A DNA stretch of 57,431 nucleotides, taken from positions 1-57,431 of the forward strand of contig NZ_PYMJ01000037.1 in assembly GCF_003025615.1 (NCBI RefSeq), given 5' to 3'. The notes beneath the pieces were generated by a model. It was not told where the DNA came from. It was given only the letters and a program-made list of their open reading frames with translations, and searched no databases. Shown in pieces: positions 18,401 through 26,821 of this stretch; position 1 is the stretch's first letter, and the number at the start of each line of letters is the position of its first letter. Source of the stretch: Photobacterium frigidiphilum (GTDB lineage: Bacteria > Pseudomonadota > Gammaproteobacteria > Enterobacterales > Vibrionaceae). The position numbers and the translations under genes are program-made.

Positions 18401-18717
18401 ATGCACTCAATATCACCCGTTTGAGCTTGAGCTGCTTGATGGCGTTTGATGAAAATAATCATGTGTCTACTTGTCGCCTTGTTGATGGGGCGCTGTTCAG
18501 CAAGCCACAACGTTTGACTGCCATTGAAGACGAGTTATTAGGGTATCCATTAGACCAAGAACGACTATTACGTGCTGAAGCTATCTTGATGGATGCCATT
18601 GATACAGCGATTGGTGGACGTTGGTCGGCGAAATATAAACAACCGGTATTCACTAATATGTTCCGCGACTTGATGAATGAGATTCGTGCAGAGCATGCAG
18701 TAGGAGTTGCATTATGA
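15439..18717 (+). CDS. xdhA: Xanthine dehydrogenase, fused molybdopterin and FAD subunits
   Basis: About 1092 residues combining two subunits that are separate in E. coli XdhA and XdhB. Residues 1-770 are the molybdopterin part: a hammerhead domain (LRVDGLAKVTGKAIYGND near 10), GGSFGGKDD near 240, an AMRGFGSPQ segment near 355 and the catalytic GAKSIGEPATELAA near 720. From about 790 an FAD domain follows, with AIAGGTDVLVQ and TIGGNIVNAAPCADSVPP. Together with the 2Fe-2S protein it would oxidise hypoxanthine or xanthine to urate. ATG at 15439 with AAGGA seven bases upstream fits the family's N-terminus; the frame opens earlier at GTG 15328. A related aldehyde or nicotinate oxidase cannot be excluded, though the permease downstream favours purines. 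Confidence 0.82.
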   Translation: MTSFNQLGKRTLRVDGLAKVTGKAIYGNDIQIPGMLYGVCRYADIPAGKITKIDTEDAKQIDGVVRIACFDDIPGDPTAGVIIRDYYPIVKDEVCFMGDVLAVVVAETYEAACLAVDKIKVEYTPYTPISDMHEALKPESRLIHPDKESNVVATHHTQLGDYEAGLARSSYVMERTFQIGFQEHAYIEPESITAYLDPTSSDLILTGSIQNPHRVRGFVSSYVGLPQAKVDVRRAVMGGSFGGKDDTIDHLSCRAGLMAMLTKRPVKFTYTREQSMVESSKRHPYHMTYKVGFDGDGKIHGMKVDILADSGAYAACTPFVTWRSVVQAAGPYDIENVRVDVQGVYTNNTYTGAMRGFGSPQIVFANESLMDEIAEHCGISAIAVRKINVIKQGGHSITGQKFDNHTVSALEVMEKATTQAEYLKKLEHYKVLNASDNPVKYGIGFAISYRGCSLGAEGVDTSSALVSVNTDGSVNISTGVCENGQGLQTTMSLITAEVLGLFVDAVNFTEPPTSMISDGGPTVASRATVTGGNAVKNGADIIKNRIFAVIADTLQATKIEETIWKDGVISNAQQPHLHITFAEAANKAKWAGVNLAAYGWFDQPDISWDEEHGCGSPYFTWVYACQVVDLKVDTSTGKLDLLDITAVHDVGQVISQVGFEGQVAGGIAQGFGLGVLEDYNIEHGVLKSENLDSYLLPTIKDMPPMTIIAVENADAGGPFGAKSIGEPATELAAAAINNAVSFALNKRMRQLPLTLEQVVLGYNLKKPARQSELMLESEEKKHTHRLTGFSVVNPLTLTQALSLLQDGKATAIAGGTDVLVQGRMQSCERKLVNIADLSGLCEIIEDDTHVTIGSGVHFNRLVEHSAIAENFPLLATACHTIGSHQIRNRATIGGNIVNAAPCADSVPPLIIYDAEVELRMASSSLSEGANEGVITRRMPLCKFITGGYRTELQTGELLTKVILPKMHANAVSGSSSFIQKYSQLGRRNALNITRLSLSCLMAFDENNHVSTCRLVDGALFSKPQRLTAIEDELLGYPLDQERLLRAEAILMDAIDTAIGGRWSAKYKQPVFTNMFRDLMNEIRAEHAVGVAL

Positions 18718-19232
18718 GTGATTTACAAGCGACATCTATTAATCAAAGCGAAACTACACCTATTCGTCTGACCGTGAACGGCAAACTGCATTTATTAGAC
18801 GTAGACGGTAATACCCGACTATTGGATTTGGTGCGTAATGATTTAGGACACACAGGCACCAAAGAGGGCTGTTCGGTGGGTGAGTGTGGGGCATGTACTG
18901 TCATCATGAACCAAGAAGCGGTTTGCTCATGCATGGTATTGGCTGCGCAGTGTAATGGGGCCGAGATCACCACTATCGAAGGTGTTGCGGAGGATCCGTT
19001 AGCCAATCAACTTCAACAATCCTTTATTGAAGAAGGCGGGGTGCAATGCGGATTTTGTACGCCGGGCGTATTGATGAGCACCAAAGCCTTATTGGATAAA
19101 AACACAAAGCCATCTGATGAGGAAATCATGGATGCGTTGGAAGGAAATTTATGTCGCTGCACTGGCTATCAACCGATCATGAATTCGGTTAAAGCCGTTA
19201 TCGTGCACAATAATAATAAGAAGAAGGATTAG
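18714..19232 (+). CDS. Xanthine dehydrogenase 2Fe-2S subunit
   Basis: 172 residues with both iron-sulfur domains of the molybdenum hydroxylase family. The N-terminal plant-ferredoxin-like cluster is in KEGCSVGECGACTV (about 50-63), with a later Cys at about 73. The C-terminal helical domain cluster is in CGFCTPGVLM (about 111) and GNLCRCTGY (about 143). It passes electrons from the molybdopterin to the FAD of the preceding fused subunit. Its ATG overlaps that gene's stop by four bases (ATGA), so the two are translationally coupled. The length is normal for a separate small subunit. Confidence 0.9.
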   Translation: MSDLQATSINQSETTPIRLTVNGKLHLLDVDGNTRLLDLVRNDLGHTGTKEGCSVGECGACTVIMNQEAVCSCMVLAAQCNGAEITTIEGVAEDPLANQLQQSFIEEGGVQCGFCTPGVLMSTKALLDKNTKPSDEEIMDALEGNLCRCTGYQPIMNSVKAVIVHNNNKKKD

Positions 19233-19281
19233 CGATAGAGAACATAAATAAAGCTCAATAACCACCGTTCATAATTAGTTT

Positions 19282-19331
19282 CCCCCTGCGGTTGAGTGAG
19301 AGGCAGGTAGCCTATGCATAAGCTCTGGGGG
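19282..19331 (+). promoter_or_regulatory. Structured leader of the purine permease gene
   Basis: CCCCC (19282-19286) can pair with GGGGG (19327-19331), enclosing an AGGC-AGGTA-GCCT hairpin (19301-19313). Alternatively CCTGC (19285-19289) pairs with GCAGG (19303-19307), which excludes both. The octamer GCTCTGGG here (19322-19329) also occurs in the xanthine dehydrogenase leader (15345-15352). The element ends about 20 bases before the GAGG ribosome-binding site at 19352, so translational control is possible. Confidence 0.35.
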
Positions 19332-19363
19332 CACGGATGCGTTTTACCATTGAGGATATAACA

Positions 19364-20740
19364 ATGAAGTTACTGTACAAGTTGAACGAAAAGCCACCTA
19401 AGGGAGTGACCTTCTTTCTCGCGCTACAGCATATGCTGGCATCAATTGGCGGGATAGTGGCGGTACCCCTGATCGTGGGTGGATCCATAGGATTACCACC
19501 AGATGAAGTTGTAACGTTAATCAGTGCCTCATTGCTTGTGTCTGGCATTGCGACCATCGTGCAATGCATCGGTGTAGGGCCGATCGGGATTCGTTTACCC
19601 GTTGTGATGGGATCCAGCTTTGCGTTCTTGGGTACCTGTATTGCGATCGGTAATAGCCAAGGTATGTCAGGTATTATTGGTGCTGCGTTCGTTGGCTCTT
19701 TCATGGTGATCATAGCCAGTTTTTATATGGAGTACATCAGAAAGCTCTTTCCCACTTTGGTGAGTGGTGTGGTGGTGACCTTGATCGGGTTAACCATTTT
19801 GCCCGTTGCCATGAACTGGATCGGTGATGCCCCAGCGGGGAGCCCTGAATTTGCATCGTTACCAAAAATCTTTTTGGCAGCGGTATCGTTGGCGGTGGTG
19901 ATTGGCGTTTCTGTCTTTTGTAAAGGTGCAGTGGCCGCATCAGCGATTGTGGTTGGTTTGGCTGTTGGTTACGTGATTGCTTTGCCGATGGGTATGGTGA
20001 ATTTACAGCAGTTGTCTGATGCTTCGTGGTTTGCGATGCCTGAGCCGTTGAAGTACGGCATGACATTCTCACTGCCTGCTATTATCACTATGACTTTGGT
20101 TTATCTTGTCGTCGTGGCGGAAGCTACGGGTGATTTCATGGCGTTAGGCAGTAACTGTCATGTTGATGTATCAGGTAAAGATTTGAAGCGCGGCCTGCTT
20201 GGCGATGGTTTAGCCAGCACCCTTGGTGCATTGTTAACCGCGATGCCAGTGGCGAGTTTCAGTCAGAATGTTGGTATCGTCGGTATTAGTGGTGTTGCCA
20301 GCCGTTATGTTGTTGGGGTCACGGGCGGTTTGTTGATTCTTGGTGGTCTGTTTCCGAAAGTGGCGGCATTGGCGGTAACCGTGCCTAAACCAGTATTGGG
20401 CGGCGTCGGTTTCGTGATGTTTGGCATGATTGCTTATGCCGGTATCCGGATGTTACTGAAAGCGGCAGACTCACGTCGTAATGCACTGGTGGTGTGTGTC
20501 GGTTTGGCATCGGGCATGGCGGTAACGTTAGAGCCTAACTTACTGCAACACTTCCCTGAAGATCTCAAGATGTTGTTCCATTCGGGCATTACCACTGGCA
20601 CATTAGCGACCGTGGTTTTGAATATGTTACTGCCGAAATCGAAGAAGAGTGAGCTTGAAGATGACGAGCCTGAAGAAAACATTACTGCAAAATCGATTCT
20701 GACGAAGCCAGATAAACGCTTAAAAAAAATCTCTAATTAA
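19364..20740 (+). CDS. NCS2 family urate/xanthine permease
   Basis: About 458 residues with the 14-helix uracil/xanthine permease fold of nucleobase:cation symporter family 2. ATG 19364 is chosen because GAGG lies eight bases upstream; an ATG nine codons earlier has none. Seen: QHMLASIGGIVAVPLIVGG near 21, GIRLPVVMGSSFAFLG near 80, the VVAEATGDFMALG helix near 250 with its substrate-binding Glu, and SFSQNVGIVGISGVASRYV near 300. The QNVG-x-VG-x-(S/T)GV form is typical of the purine (urate, xanthine) rather than uracil branch. With the dehydrogenase genes upstream it completes a purine uptake and oxidation unit. The C-terminus is polar. Confidence 0.82.
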   Translation: MKLLYKLNEKPPKGVTFFLALQHMLASIGGIVAVPLIVGGSIGLPPDEVVTLISASLLVSGIATIVQCIGVGPIGIRLPVVMGSSFAFLGTCIAIGNSQGMSGIIGAAFVGSFMVIIASFYMEYIRKLFPTLVSGVVVTLIGLTILPVAMNWIGDAPAGSPEFASLPKIFLAAVSLAVVIGVSVFCKGAVAASAIVVGLAVGYVIALPMGMVNLQQLSDASWFAMPEPLKYGMTFSLPAIITMTLVYLVVVAEATGDFMALGSNCHVDVSGKDLKRGLLGDGLASTLGALLTAMPVASFSQNVGIVGISGVASRYVVGVTGGLLILGGLFPKVAALAVTVPKPVLGGVGFVMFGMIAYAGIRMLLKAADSRRNALVVCVGLASGMAVTLEPNLLQHFPEDLKMLFHSGITTGTLATVVLNMLLPKSKKSELEDDEPEENITAKSILTKPDKRLKKISN

Positions 20741-20754
20741 GAAGTAATACAGGT

Positions 20755-20811
20755 GAAACCGCGTCTTACATAAGGTTATTTACATAATAACAAGATGTAA
20801 GACGCGGTTTC
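20755..20811. terminator. Bidirectional terminator between the permease and dld
   Basis: A perfect 17-bp stem: arms 20755-20771 and 20795-20811 with GAAACC/GGTTTC at the base and a 23-base AT-rich loop. It lies 15 bp past the permease stop and 98 bp past the end of the convergent dld gene. Confidence 0.8.
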
Positions 20812-20908
20812 TTCATACTAAAATTAGATCTATAAATGAGTATTTTGCTGAAATCTCAACAAACTCTCGCTGAAATTAACGTTTTGATTAAGGTAACTAG
20901 GTTATGTA

Positions 20909-23722
20909 CTAAACCGTCGCTTCATCGACTAAATACAAAATTGATTGATAGGGAATACCACTGTGGTGTGATAAACCTATTTCACAGGTTCGGCTATTAC
21001 TGAATCCACGCGTACAGTTATTGGGTACTTGTTCTTTTAGTGGGTGTACAGCCGCAGCGTTAAGTTCTGGCGTGGTAAAGCCTTTGTCACCCGCCCATCC
21101 ACAGCATTGAATATGTTCGGGAATAATCACTTCAGATGCGCAGGCATTGGCTAATTCAAGCATACTGTTTTCTAAGCCCATTCGTCGAGAACTGCAAGTA
21201 ACATGTAACATTACCGTTTCTTCAATGGGTGAAATACTTAAATAGTCGAGCAAATATTTGAGCACAAAACCTGTGGGTTCTAAGATTTCCATAGGTTGCG
21301 TAAATTGCTCAATACTGCGTTTAGCACAAGGGCTGGTGTCCATTAACACGGGCCACTTTCCTTGCTCGCTTGCTTGCCATAGTGCATCTTCTAATTGTTG
21401 CGATTTCTGTTCTGCCAGTGCAGTCATGCCTTTGCTGTCGTAAGGCATTCCACAACACTGGTCAGCTAAAGATTCAGGAATGATGATGTCAAAACCTGCT
21501 TTTTTGATCAGTGATGTGGTCACTTCAGTGAGTGACCGACTATCGGTATTACCCGCTTGCTGGCCCATAGTACGGCTGGCACATGAAGGCAGATACACCA
21601 CCTTTTTATTTACTCCGGTGTGTGTTTTTGTGTTTTTCGGCTGGTGGCGGTTAGAGGTTGGCATTTCCGGCATCCAAATAGGTGTTTTACCGCCTGTCAG
21701 GTTACGGATACCGTTGGTTACTTTACCAACTGCTTTTTCACCCAGTACTTTCTGAGCGAGTTCATTTGCTTTAAGCCCTACACTCACCATTTTGGTCGTT
21801 GCAGTGAAATGATCTGCCGTCCAGCGGGCGATAGGGGTAAATTTCTGGTACTTGGCAGTACGCAATTTTTTCACCAGATCGCCAGTATTGATACCTACAG
21901 GGCAGCGATCAGCACATAATCCCGTTGCTGCACAAGTGTCTAACCCTTGGTATTCAAATACGTCACGCAATGCTGCTGAATTGGCGGTTTCGCCAGCGGC
22001 TTCTCGACGTTGAATCTCGCGGTATAGCACAATACGCTGACGTGGCGATAAAGTAAGCGTACGAGAAGGACATACGGGTTCACAGAAGCCACACTCAATA
22101 CAACGATCAATTAGATCGTCAGCTTTAGGCATAGGCTTCAGGTTTTTAATGTGTGATTGAGGATTATCATTAATAATGACCCCTGGGTTTAATATGCCAC
22201 GGGGATCAAACAATGCTTTGATCTGCTGCATTAAGGCATAGCCATCTTTGCCCCATTCCAGCTCGACATACGGTGCCATGTTACGACCTGTGCCGTGTTC
22301 TGCTTTTAATGAACCTTGATATTTTATTGCGACTAATTCAGCCACGGCATCCATGAAGTCGCCATAACGTTGTATTTCATCGGGTGATTCAAAACCCTGA
22401 GTGAAAACAAAATGCAAGTTGCCTTCAAGTGCATGGCCAAAAATAATGGCTTCGTCGTAATGGAATTGGTCAAAGAGGTGTTGTAAATCACGTACACCTG
22501 CTGCCAAATTTTCAACGGGAAAAGCGACGTCTTCAATAATAACGCTAGTGCCAACTTCGCGCACAGCACCAACGGCGGGGAACATGCCTTTACGAATGCC
22601 CCATAAGGTTGCGACGGTATGGGCATCGGTGGTGAAAGCGATAGATTCAATCACATTGAATTGCGCGATCGTTTGCATGATGGCGTTGCACTGTTGGTCT
22701 AATGTTGCTTGGTTACTGGCATGAGATTCAATTAACAGCGTACCGGCTTCTAAATTCAAATGCTGAATAAAATCAGGCATACCCGGTTTGTCAGCCACTG
22801 AACGCATCGCGCGACCATCCATCATTTCGACGGCTGATACGGGATCTTTGGCTAAAGCGGTAACCGCTTGGCTAGCTTCTTCAATGCTGCTAAAAACGAT
22901 TAATGCGGAGGCTTTGTACGGGTGTTCGATCACTGTGTTATAGGTGATCTCAGCAATGAAACCTAATGTCCCTTCGGATCCGATCATTAAATGTTTGATC
23001 ACTTCGATCGGATCGGAATAATCGACTAACGCATTGAGCGAATAGCCGGTAGTATTTTTCAGGCGATATTTATGGCGAATACGTTGGGCTAACTCGACAT
23101 TATTTCTGACATCGGTGCACAGGTTTTTAATACCTGATATTAATTCGGGCTGTTTATGTTCAAAAGCAACAATACTTTCTTCACTGGCTGTATTGAGTAG
23201 CGTACCGTCGGCAAATACTAACTTCATGCTATCAACAGTACGGTAAGAATTTTGTGCAGTACCACAGCACATGCCACTGGCATTGTTTGCTGCGATGCCC
23301 CCAATTTTACAGGTATTGATAGAGGCGGGATCAGGCCCTATTTTACGACCGAACGATGCGAGGTATTTGTTCGCGTCGGCACCAATTACGCCCGGCTGTA
23401 GGGTGATTTTATGTCCGTCATCGTGAATTTGGTGCTCACGCCAATCATCAGTCAATGTGATTAACACGGAGTCTGATACCGCTTGCCCAGATAAGCTGGT
23501 GCCTGCTGCACGAAAGGTACAAGGAATATTGAGTTGATCACAAGCTTGAATGGTGAAAATGACTTCATCAAGATCTTTTAAGCGCACGACCATTTTCGGA
23601 ATTAAACGGTAAAAGCTGGCATCTGTACCGTATGCAAGAAGCTGGGCTTCTTCGGTGAAAATTCTGTCTTGAGCAAGACGGCTCGCCAACATATTTTTCA
23701 GTTGTTGGTAGTTATATTCCAT
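20909..23722 (-). CDS. dld: D-lactate dehydrogenase, FAD/Fe-S type (Dld-II)
   Basis: A 937-residue quinone-linked enzyme that oxidises D-lactate to pyruvate at the membrane. Order: a PCMH-type FAD-binding domain (about 30-260; FRAAGTSLSGQAVSD, NNASGMCCGT), an FAD-oxidase C-terminal domain, a di-4Fe-4S ferredoxin segment (CIECGFCEPVCPSR near 540, CAATGLCADRCPVG near 600), then two CCG domains (CCGMPYDSKG, CCGWAGDKGF). This fusion is the dld-II type known beside lldEFG in Shewanella. It differs from the short E. coli Dld. It is last in the operon, and its ATG shares one base with the lldG stop. CCG-containing paralogues that oxidise glycolate or 2-hydroxyglutarate are the alternative, made unlikely by the neighbours. 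Confidence 0.88.
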   Translation of the reverse strand: MEYNYQQLKNMLASRLAQDRIFTEEAQLLAYGTDASFYRLIPKMVVRLKDLDEVIFTIQACDQLNIPCTFRAAGTSLSGQAVSDSVLITLTDDWREHQIHDDGHKITLQPGVIGADANKYLASFGRKIGPDPASINTCKIGGIAANNASGMCCGTAQNSYRTVDSMKLVFADGTLLNTASEESIVAFEHKQPELISGIKNLCTDVRNNVELAQRIRHKYRLKNTTGYSLNALVDYSDPIEVIKHLMIGSEGTLGFIAEITYNTVIEHPYKASALIVFSSIEEASQAVTALAKDPVSAVEMMDGRAMRSVADKPGMPDFIQHLNLEAGTLLIESHASNQATLDQQCNAIMQTIAQFNVIESIAFTTDAHTVATLWGIRKGMFPAVGAVREVGTSVIIEDVAFPVENLAAGVRDLQHLFDQFHYDEAIIFGHALEGNLHFVFTQGFESPDEIQRYGDFMDAVAELVAIKYQGSLKAEHGTGRNMAPYVELEWGKDGYALMQQIKALFDPRGILNPGVIINDNPQSHIKNLKPMPKADDLIDRCIECGFCEPVCPSRTLTLSPRQRIVLYREIQRREAAGETANSAALRDVFEYQGLDTCAATGLCADRCPVGINTGDLVKKLRTAKYQKFTPIARWTADHFTATTKMVSVGLKANELAQKVLGEKAVGKVTNGIRNLTGGKTPIWMPEMPTSNRHQPKNTKTHTGVNKKVVYLPSCASRTMGQQAGNTDSRSLTEVTTSLIKKAGFDIIIPESLADQCCGMPYDSKGMTALAEQKSQQLEDALWQASEQGKWPVLMDTSPCAKRSIEQFTQPMEILEPTGFVLKYLLDYLSISPIEETVMLHVTCSSRRMGLENSMLELANACASEVIIPEHIQCCGWAGDKGFTTPELNAAAVHPLKEQVPNNCTRGFSNSRTCEIGLSHHSGIPYQSILYLVDEATV

Positions 23723-24402
23723 TACATATCCTCAATCAAAATCACCACCAACTGGCTTGGACCATGTGCACCATAAGCCAGTGTTTGCTGTATATCGGCG
23801 GTTTTAGATGGACCAGAAACTAAGACAATATTGGTAGGCATATTGTTCTGCCATGCTTGCGTTACCATGAGTTCAGCAAAGTTGCTAACAATGGTCGAGC
23901 GTTTTATCAAGGCAATGTGACATGGTGGTACTAATGAGAGGGTTCTTGGTTCTGAAATGTCTGGCCACAACATTAATGTACCTGTATCTGCAATACCCGC
24001 ACGGCAATGGGTAATACCCGCATCGACATCATTAAATAGCGCTGACTTCAAATCACTGATGTCGCAATCAAACGTCATTGTTTCTATTGCTGGTGTTTCT
24101 AATGAACCTGTTGCCAAAGATTGAATCGCTTGCACTATATCGGAATGAAATTCACCTGCGGTGCCTAATGCGATGCGCGAAAACTGCTTACTTACAACGA
24201 TGTTTTTAATGACGTTATTTAATGCATCACGATCTGTTGAAATAATTTCAGCATGGCTGGCAGATAAACCATCAATAAAGCGTTGTCTTGTGAGTTGAGC
24301 ATCGTTGCTTACCCACGGTTGATAGGTGATAGTTTCCATTGCTTTTGCTTCAGGCTTGGCGTCACGAAGACGGGATAGAATCGCATTTCTTGACGTACTC
24401 AT
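23722..24402 (-). CDS. lldG: Lactate utilization protein LldG/LutC
   Basis: 226 residues, all one LUD (DUF162) domain, with DVDAGITHCRAGIADTGTLM near 125 and VSGPSKTADIQQTLAYGAHGP near 195; the GPSKTADI motif is the family signature. It is one of three parts (LldE, LldF, LldG; LutABC in Bacillus) of the iron-sulfur L-lactate dehydrogenase that replaces flavin LldD. It overlaps lldF by 4 bp upstream and dld by 1 bp downstream, so all are tightly coupled. Length and motifs are intact. Confidence 0.9.
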   Translation of the reverse strand: MSTSRNAILSRLRDAKPEAKAMETITYQPWVSNDAQLTRQRFIDGLSASHAEIISTDRDALNNVIKNIVVSKQFSRIALGTAGEFHSDIVQAIQSLATGSLETPAIETMTFDCDISDLKSALFNDVDAGITHCRAGIADTGTLMLWPDISEPRTLSLVPPCHIALIKRSTIVSNFAELMVTQAWQNNMPTNIVLVSGPSKTADIQQTLAYGAHGPSQLVVILIEDM

Positions 24403-25859
24403 GATTTTTCTCCCTGTTTCCGAGCTTTGATTAATTGGTGCAAGGTTTTACTGGCGGGTTTAGGCGCTGTTCGGCATTGTGTCCATGGCCCTAGGTTACT
24501 GGGCATCAAGGCTTTCATCTTGGTGGCTGACCATGTACCCATGTGATAAATCGACGGATGTGATGCTGCAAATGCAAACCCTTTCATTGCCAAAGATTCT
24601 GCTTTACTGGCTGCGGCTTCTTGCCCTCTCATCGCTGGCATATCGGGTTTTGGCGGGTTTTTTGCTTCATTGCGTAAGCGTTGTAGCATCTCAGGAATAG
24701 GGATCCGCACTGGGCATACTTCACCACATGCCCCACATAAACTTGATGCGGTAATCAAATCTTTGGTTTTTTCTAATCCCATCATATGGGGTGAGATGAT
24801 CTTACCAATCGGCCCTGGGTAAACGGTGCCGTAAGCGTGCCCACCAATACGGGTATAAACAGGGCAGTGGTTCATGCAAGCACCGCAACGAATACATTGC
24901 AGTGTTTTACGCATTTCTTCATCACGGAACGCCTGCGAACGACCGTTATCAAGCAATACAAGATGTACTTCTTCAGGACCATCTAATTCACCATCACGAC
25001 GGGGTGAGCTGATCATATTGAAGTAGGTGGTAATCGCTTGTCCGGTTGCTGAGCGAGTTAACGCGCTATAAAGAGGCGGCACATCAGTTAAGAACTCCAC
25101 CACCTTTTCAATACCGGTAATGGCAATATGTACATTCGGCACTGTTGTACACATACGCCCGTTACCTTCGTTTTCGACTAAACATAACGTGCCTGTTTCT
25201 GCGACAGCAAAGTTAACGCCAGATAAGCCAATATCAGCATCATGAAACTTTTGACGCAAACGACTACGACCTGTTTGGATCAGTTCATCAACATCGAGCG
25301 TTGGTGTGAAATTATCGAGGTTCTTCTCAAACGTATCACTGACTTCTTGTTTGTTTTTATGAATCGCGGGCATGATGATATGCGAAGGCTTATCACCATC
25401 GAGTTGAACAATATATTCGCCCATATCACTTTCTAAACACTCGATACCCAGCTTTGCCATTTCGTGGTTGAGTTCAATTTCTTCACTCACCATCGATTTG
25501 CCTTTTACAATGCTTTTTGCATTATGGCGTTGAGAGATAGTGGCAATAATCGAGTTAGCTTCTTCAGCGTTTTGCGCCCAATGCACCTGAATACCATTGT
25601 TGGTACAATTGGTTTCAAGTTGTTCGAGTAAATCGGGCAGCTTGCTAAGGCAACGCTGACGAATAGCTTCAGATAAATCACGAATGTGTTTTTCTTCTGC
25701 AGGATCAGCAAAAGCCGTTTTGCGTTTGTCTGTTAAGTAGTCCATTGCGCCACGAAAGTTTTGGCGCAGTTGTGGATCGGCGAGTGCCGCTTTGGCTTGG
25801 TCATGAAAATGTTCAGGTGCCAGTTCTTGAATGTGAACGCCGTTATTTGAGTGGCTCAT
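24399..25859 (-). CDS. lldF: Lactate utilization iron-sulfur protein LldF/LutB
   Basis: 486 residues. An N-terminal LUD domain (about 65-300, with NFAVAETGTLCLVENEGNGR near 216) is followed by two ferredoxin-type motifs: CIRCGACMNHCPVY near 312 and CGACGEVCPVRIP near 370, for two 4Fe-4S clusters. The C-terminus is a LutB-type extension. It is the electron-carrying subunit of the LldEFG L-lactate dehydrogenase complex. The ATG follows the lldE stop by one base, with GGAGG inside the end of lldE as ribosome-binding site. No motif is missing. Confidence 0.92.
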   Translation of the reverse strand: MSHSNNGVHIQELAPEHFHDQAKAALADPQLRQNFRGAMDYLTDKRKTAFADPAEEKHIRDLSEAIRQRCLSKLPDLLEQLETNCTNNGIQVHWAQNAEEANSIIATISQRHNAKSIVKGKSMVSEEIELNHEMAKLGIECLESDMGEYIVQLDGDKPSHIIMPAIHKNKQEVSDTFEKNLDNFTPTLDVDELIQTGRSRLRQKFHDADIGLSGVNFAVAETGTLCLVENEGNGRMCTTVPNVHIAITGIEKVVEFLTDVPPLYSALTRSATGQAITTYFNMISSPRRDGELDGPEEVHLVLLDNGRSQAFRDEEMRKTLQCIRCGACMNHCPVYTRIGGHAYGTVYPGPIGKIISPHMMGLEKTKDLITASSLCGACGEVCPVRIPIPEMLQRLRNEAKNPPKPDMPAMRGQEAAASKAESLAMKGFAFAASHPSIYHMGTWSATKMKALMPSNLGPWTQCRTAPKPASKTLHQLIKARKQGEKS

Positions 25860-25860
25860 C

Positions 25861-26613
25861 TTATTTTCCTCCCGTTCGCTCTAATAAAAAGCTCGCAAGG
25901 TGACGGCCACGCATAGGTTTACCTTGGTATTCCAGCGCACCGTTAATATTGAGTAAACAACCCCAATCAGCACTGACAAACTCACTGGCTTGGGTATCTG
26001 ATAAATGGCGAGTTTTATCTTCAACCATGGCTTGGCTTATATTAGGATGACGTACTGCGAAAGTACCACCAAATCCACAACATTCACTCTCATAGGCTTG
26101 CTCACGAATTTCTACATTATCGAGCTGAGTAAGCAGTTGAGTTGCAGTAACGTGCACGTTCATTTCACGACGAGCAGCGCATGAGGTATGCATAACCACC
26201 GACGTGCTTTCTCCTTTATCGTTGAGCTTTACTCGACAGACGTTAACCAGAAATTCAGTCATCTCAAATACACGATCACAAAAAGTATCAACGTGTGCTT
26301 GGTTTTCATCGTCTTTGAATAAACGACGATAGTGATGATGCATCATGCCACCACAAGAACCGGATAACACGACAACAGGCCAGTTTTCAGTAAAGAGATC
26401 CATCTGGCTTTGTGCGACTTGTTTGGCTTCTTTATCGTAACCCGAGCTATAAGCCGGTTGACCGCAACAAGTTTGTTTTTCAATGAAGATCACTTCGATC
26501 CCTTGTTGCTCTAATAATGTAATGGCATCAAGACCGGCTTCTGGATCAAACATGTCAACTAAACACGTGGCATAGAAGTAGACTTTTACCGGCTTTGCAG
26601 GGTAGATACGCAT
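25861..26613 (-). CDS. lldE: Lactate utilization protein LldE/LutA
   Basis: 250 residues made of two CCG (cysteine-rich) domains: TCCGQPAYSSGY near 47 and ECCGFGGTFAVRHP near 175. Upstream cysteines sit in YATCLVDMF near 14 and VMHTSCAARRE near 130. This is the layout of heterodisulfide-reductase-like LutA/LldE, which probably holds a non-cubane Fe-S cluster or heme-like site in L-lactate oxidation. Strong AAGGAG at the start. It is the first gene of the lldEFG-dld group, 208 bp downstream of lldP; the hairpin in that gap suggests it also has its own promoter. Confidence 0.92.
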   Translation of the reverse strand: MRIYPAKPVKVYFYATCLVDMFDPEAGLDAITLLEQQGIEVIFIEKQTCCGQPAYSSGYDKEAKQVAQSQMDLFTENWPVVVLSGSCGGMMHHHYRRLFKDDENQAHVDTFCDRVFEMTEFLVNVCRVKLNDKGESTSVVMHTSCAARREMNVHVTATQLLTQLDNVEIREQAYESECCGFGGTFAVRHPNISQAMVEDKTRHLSDTQASEFVSADWGCLLNINGALEYQGKPMRGRHLASFLLERTGGK

Positions 26614-26738
26614 TAGTGTTCTCCTTTACTGTTATTCAGTCTTTATTCTAGTGCGCTCTTTTAGTCAGTGACTATGGGCATTTATATGATCTGAATAGCA
26701 AAAATAGTTTGGGCTTCTTTTACGGTTTCAGTGTAGAA

Positions 26739-26767
26739 ATAGGCTTAGGTTTATTCTCTAAGCCTAT
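26739..26767 (-). terminator. Hairpin between lldP and lldE
   Basis: ATAGGCTTAG pairs perfectly with CTAAGCCTAT around a 9-base loop, just past the lldP stop in its direction of transcription. Only a short T-run (TATTTCT) follows, so termination may be partial, giving less lldEFG-dld message than lldP. Confidence 0.55.
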
Positions 26768-26821
26768 GCTGAAAAAACATGAGTTTTTGTAAATATGGTC
26801 TTTGTAAACGTGGCGCTGTGT

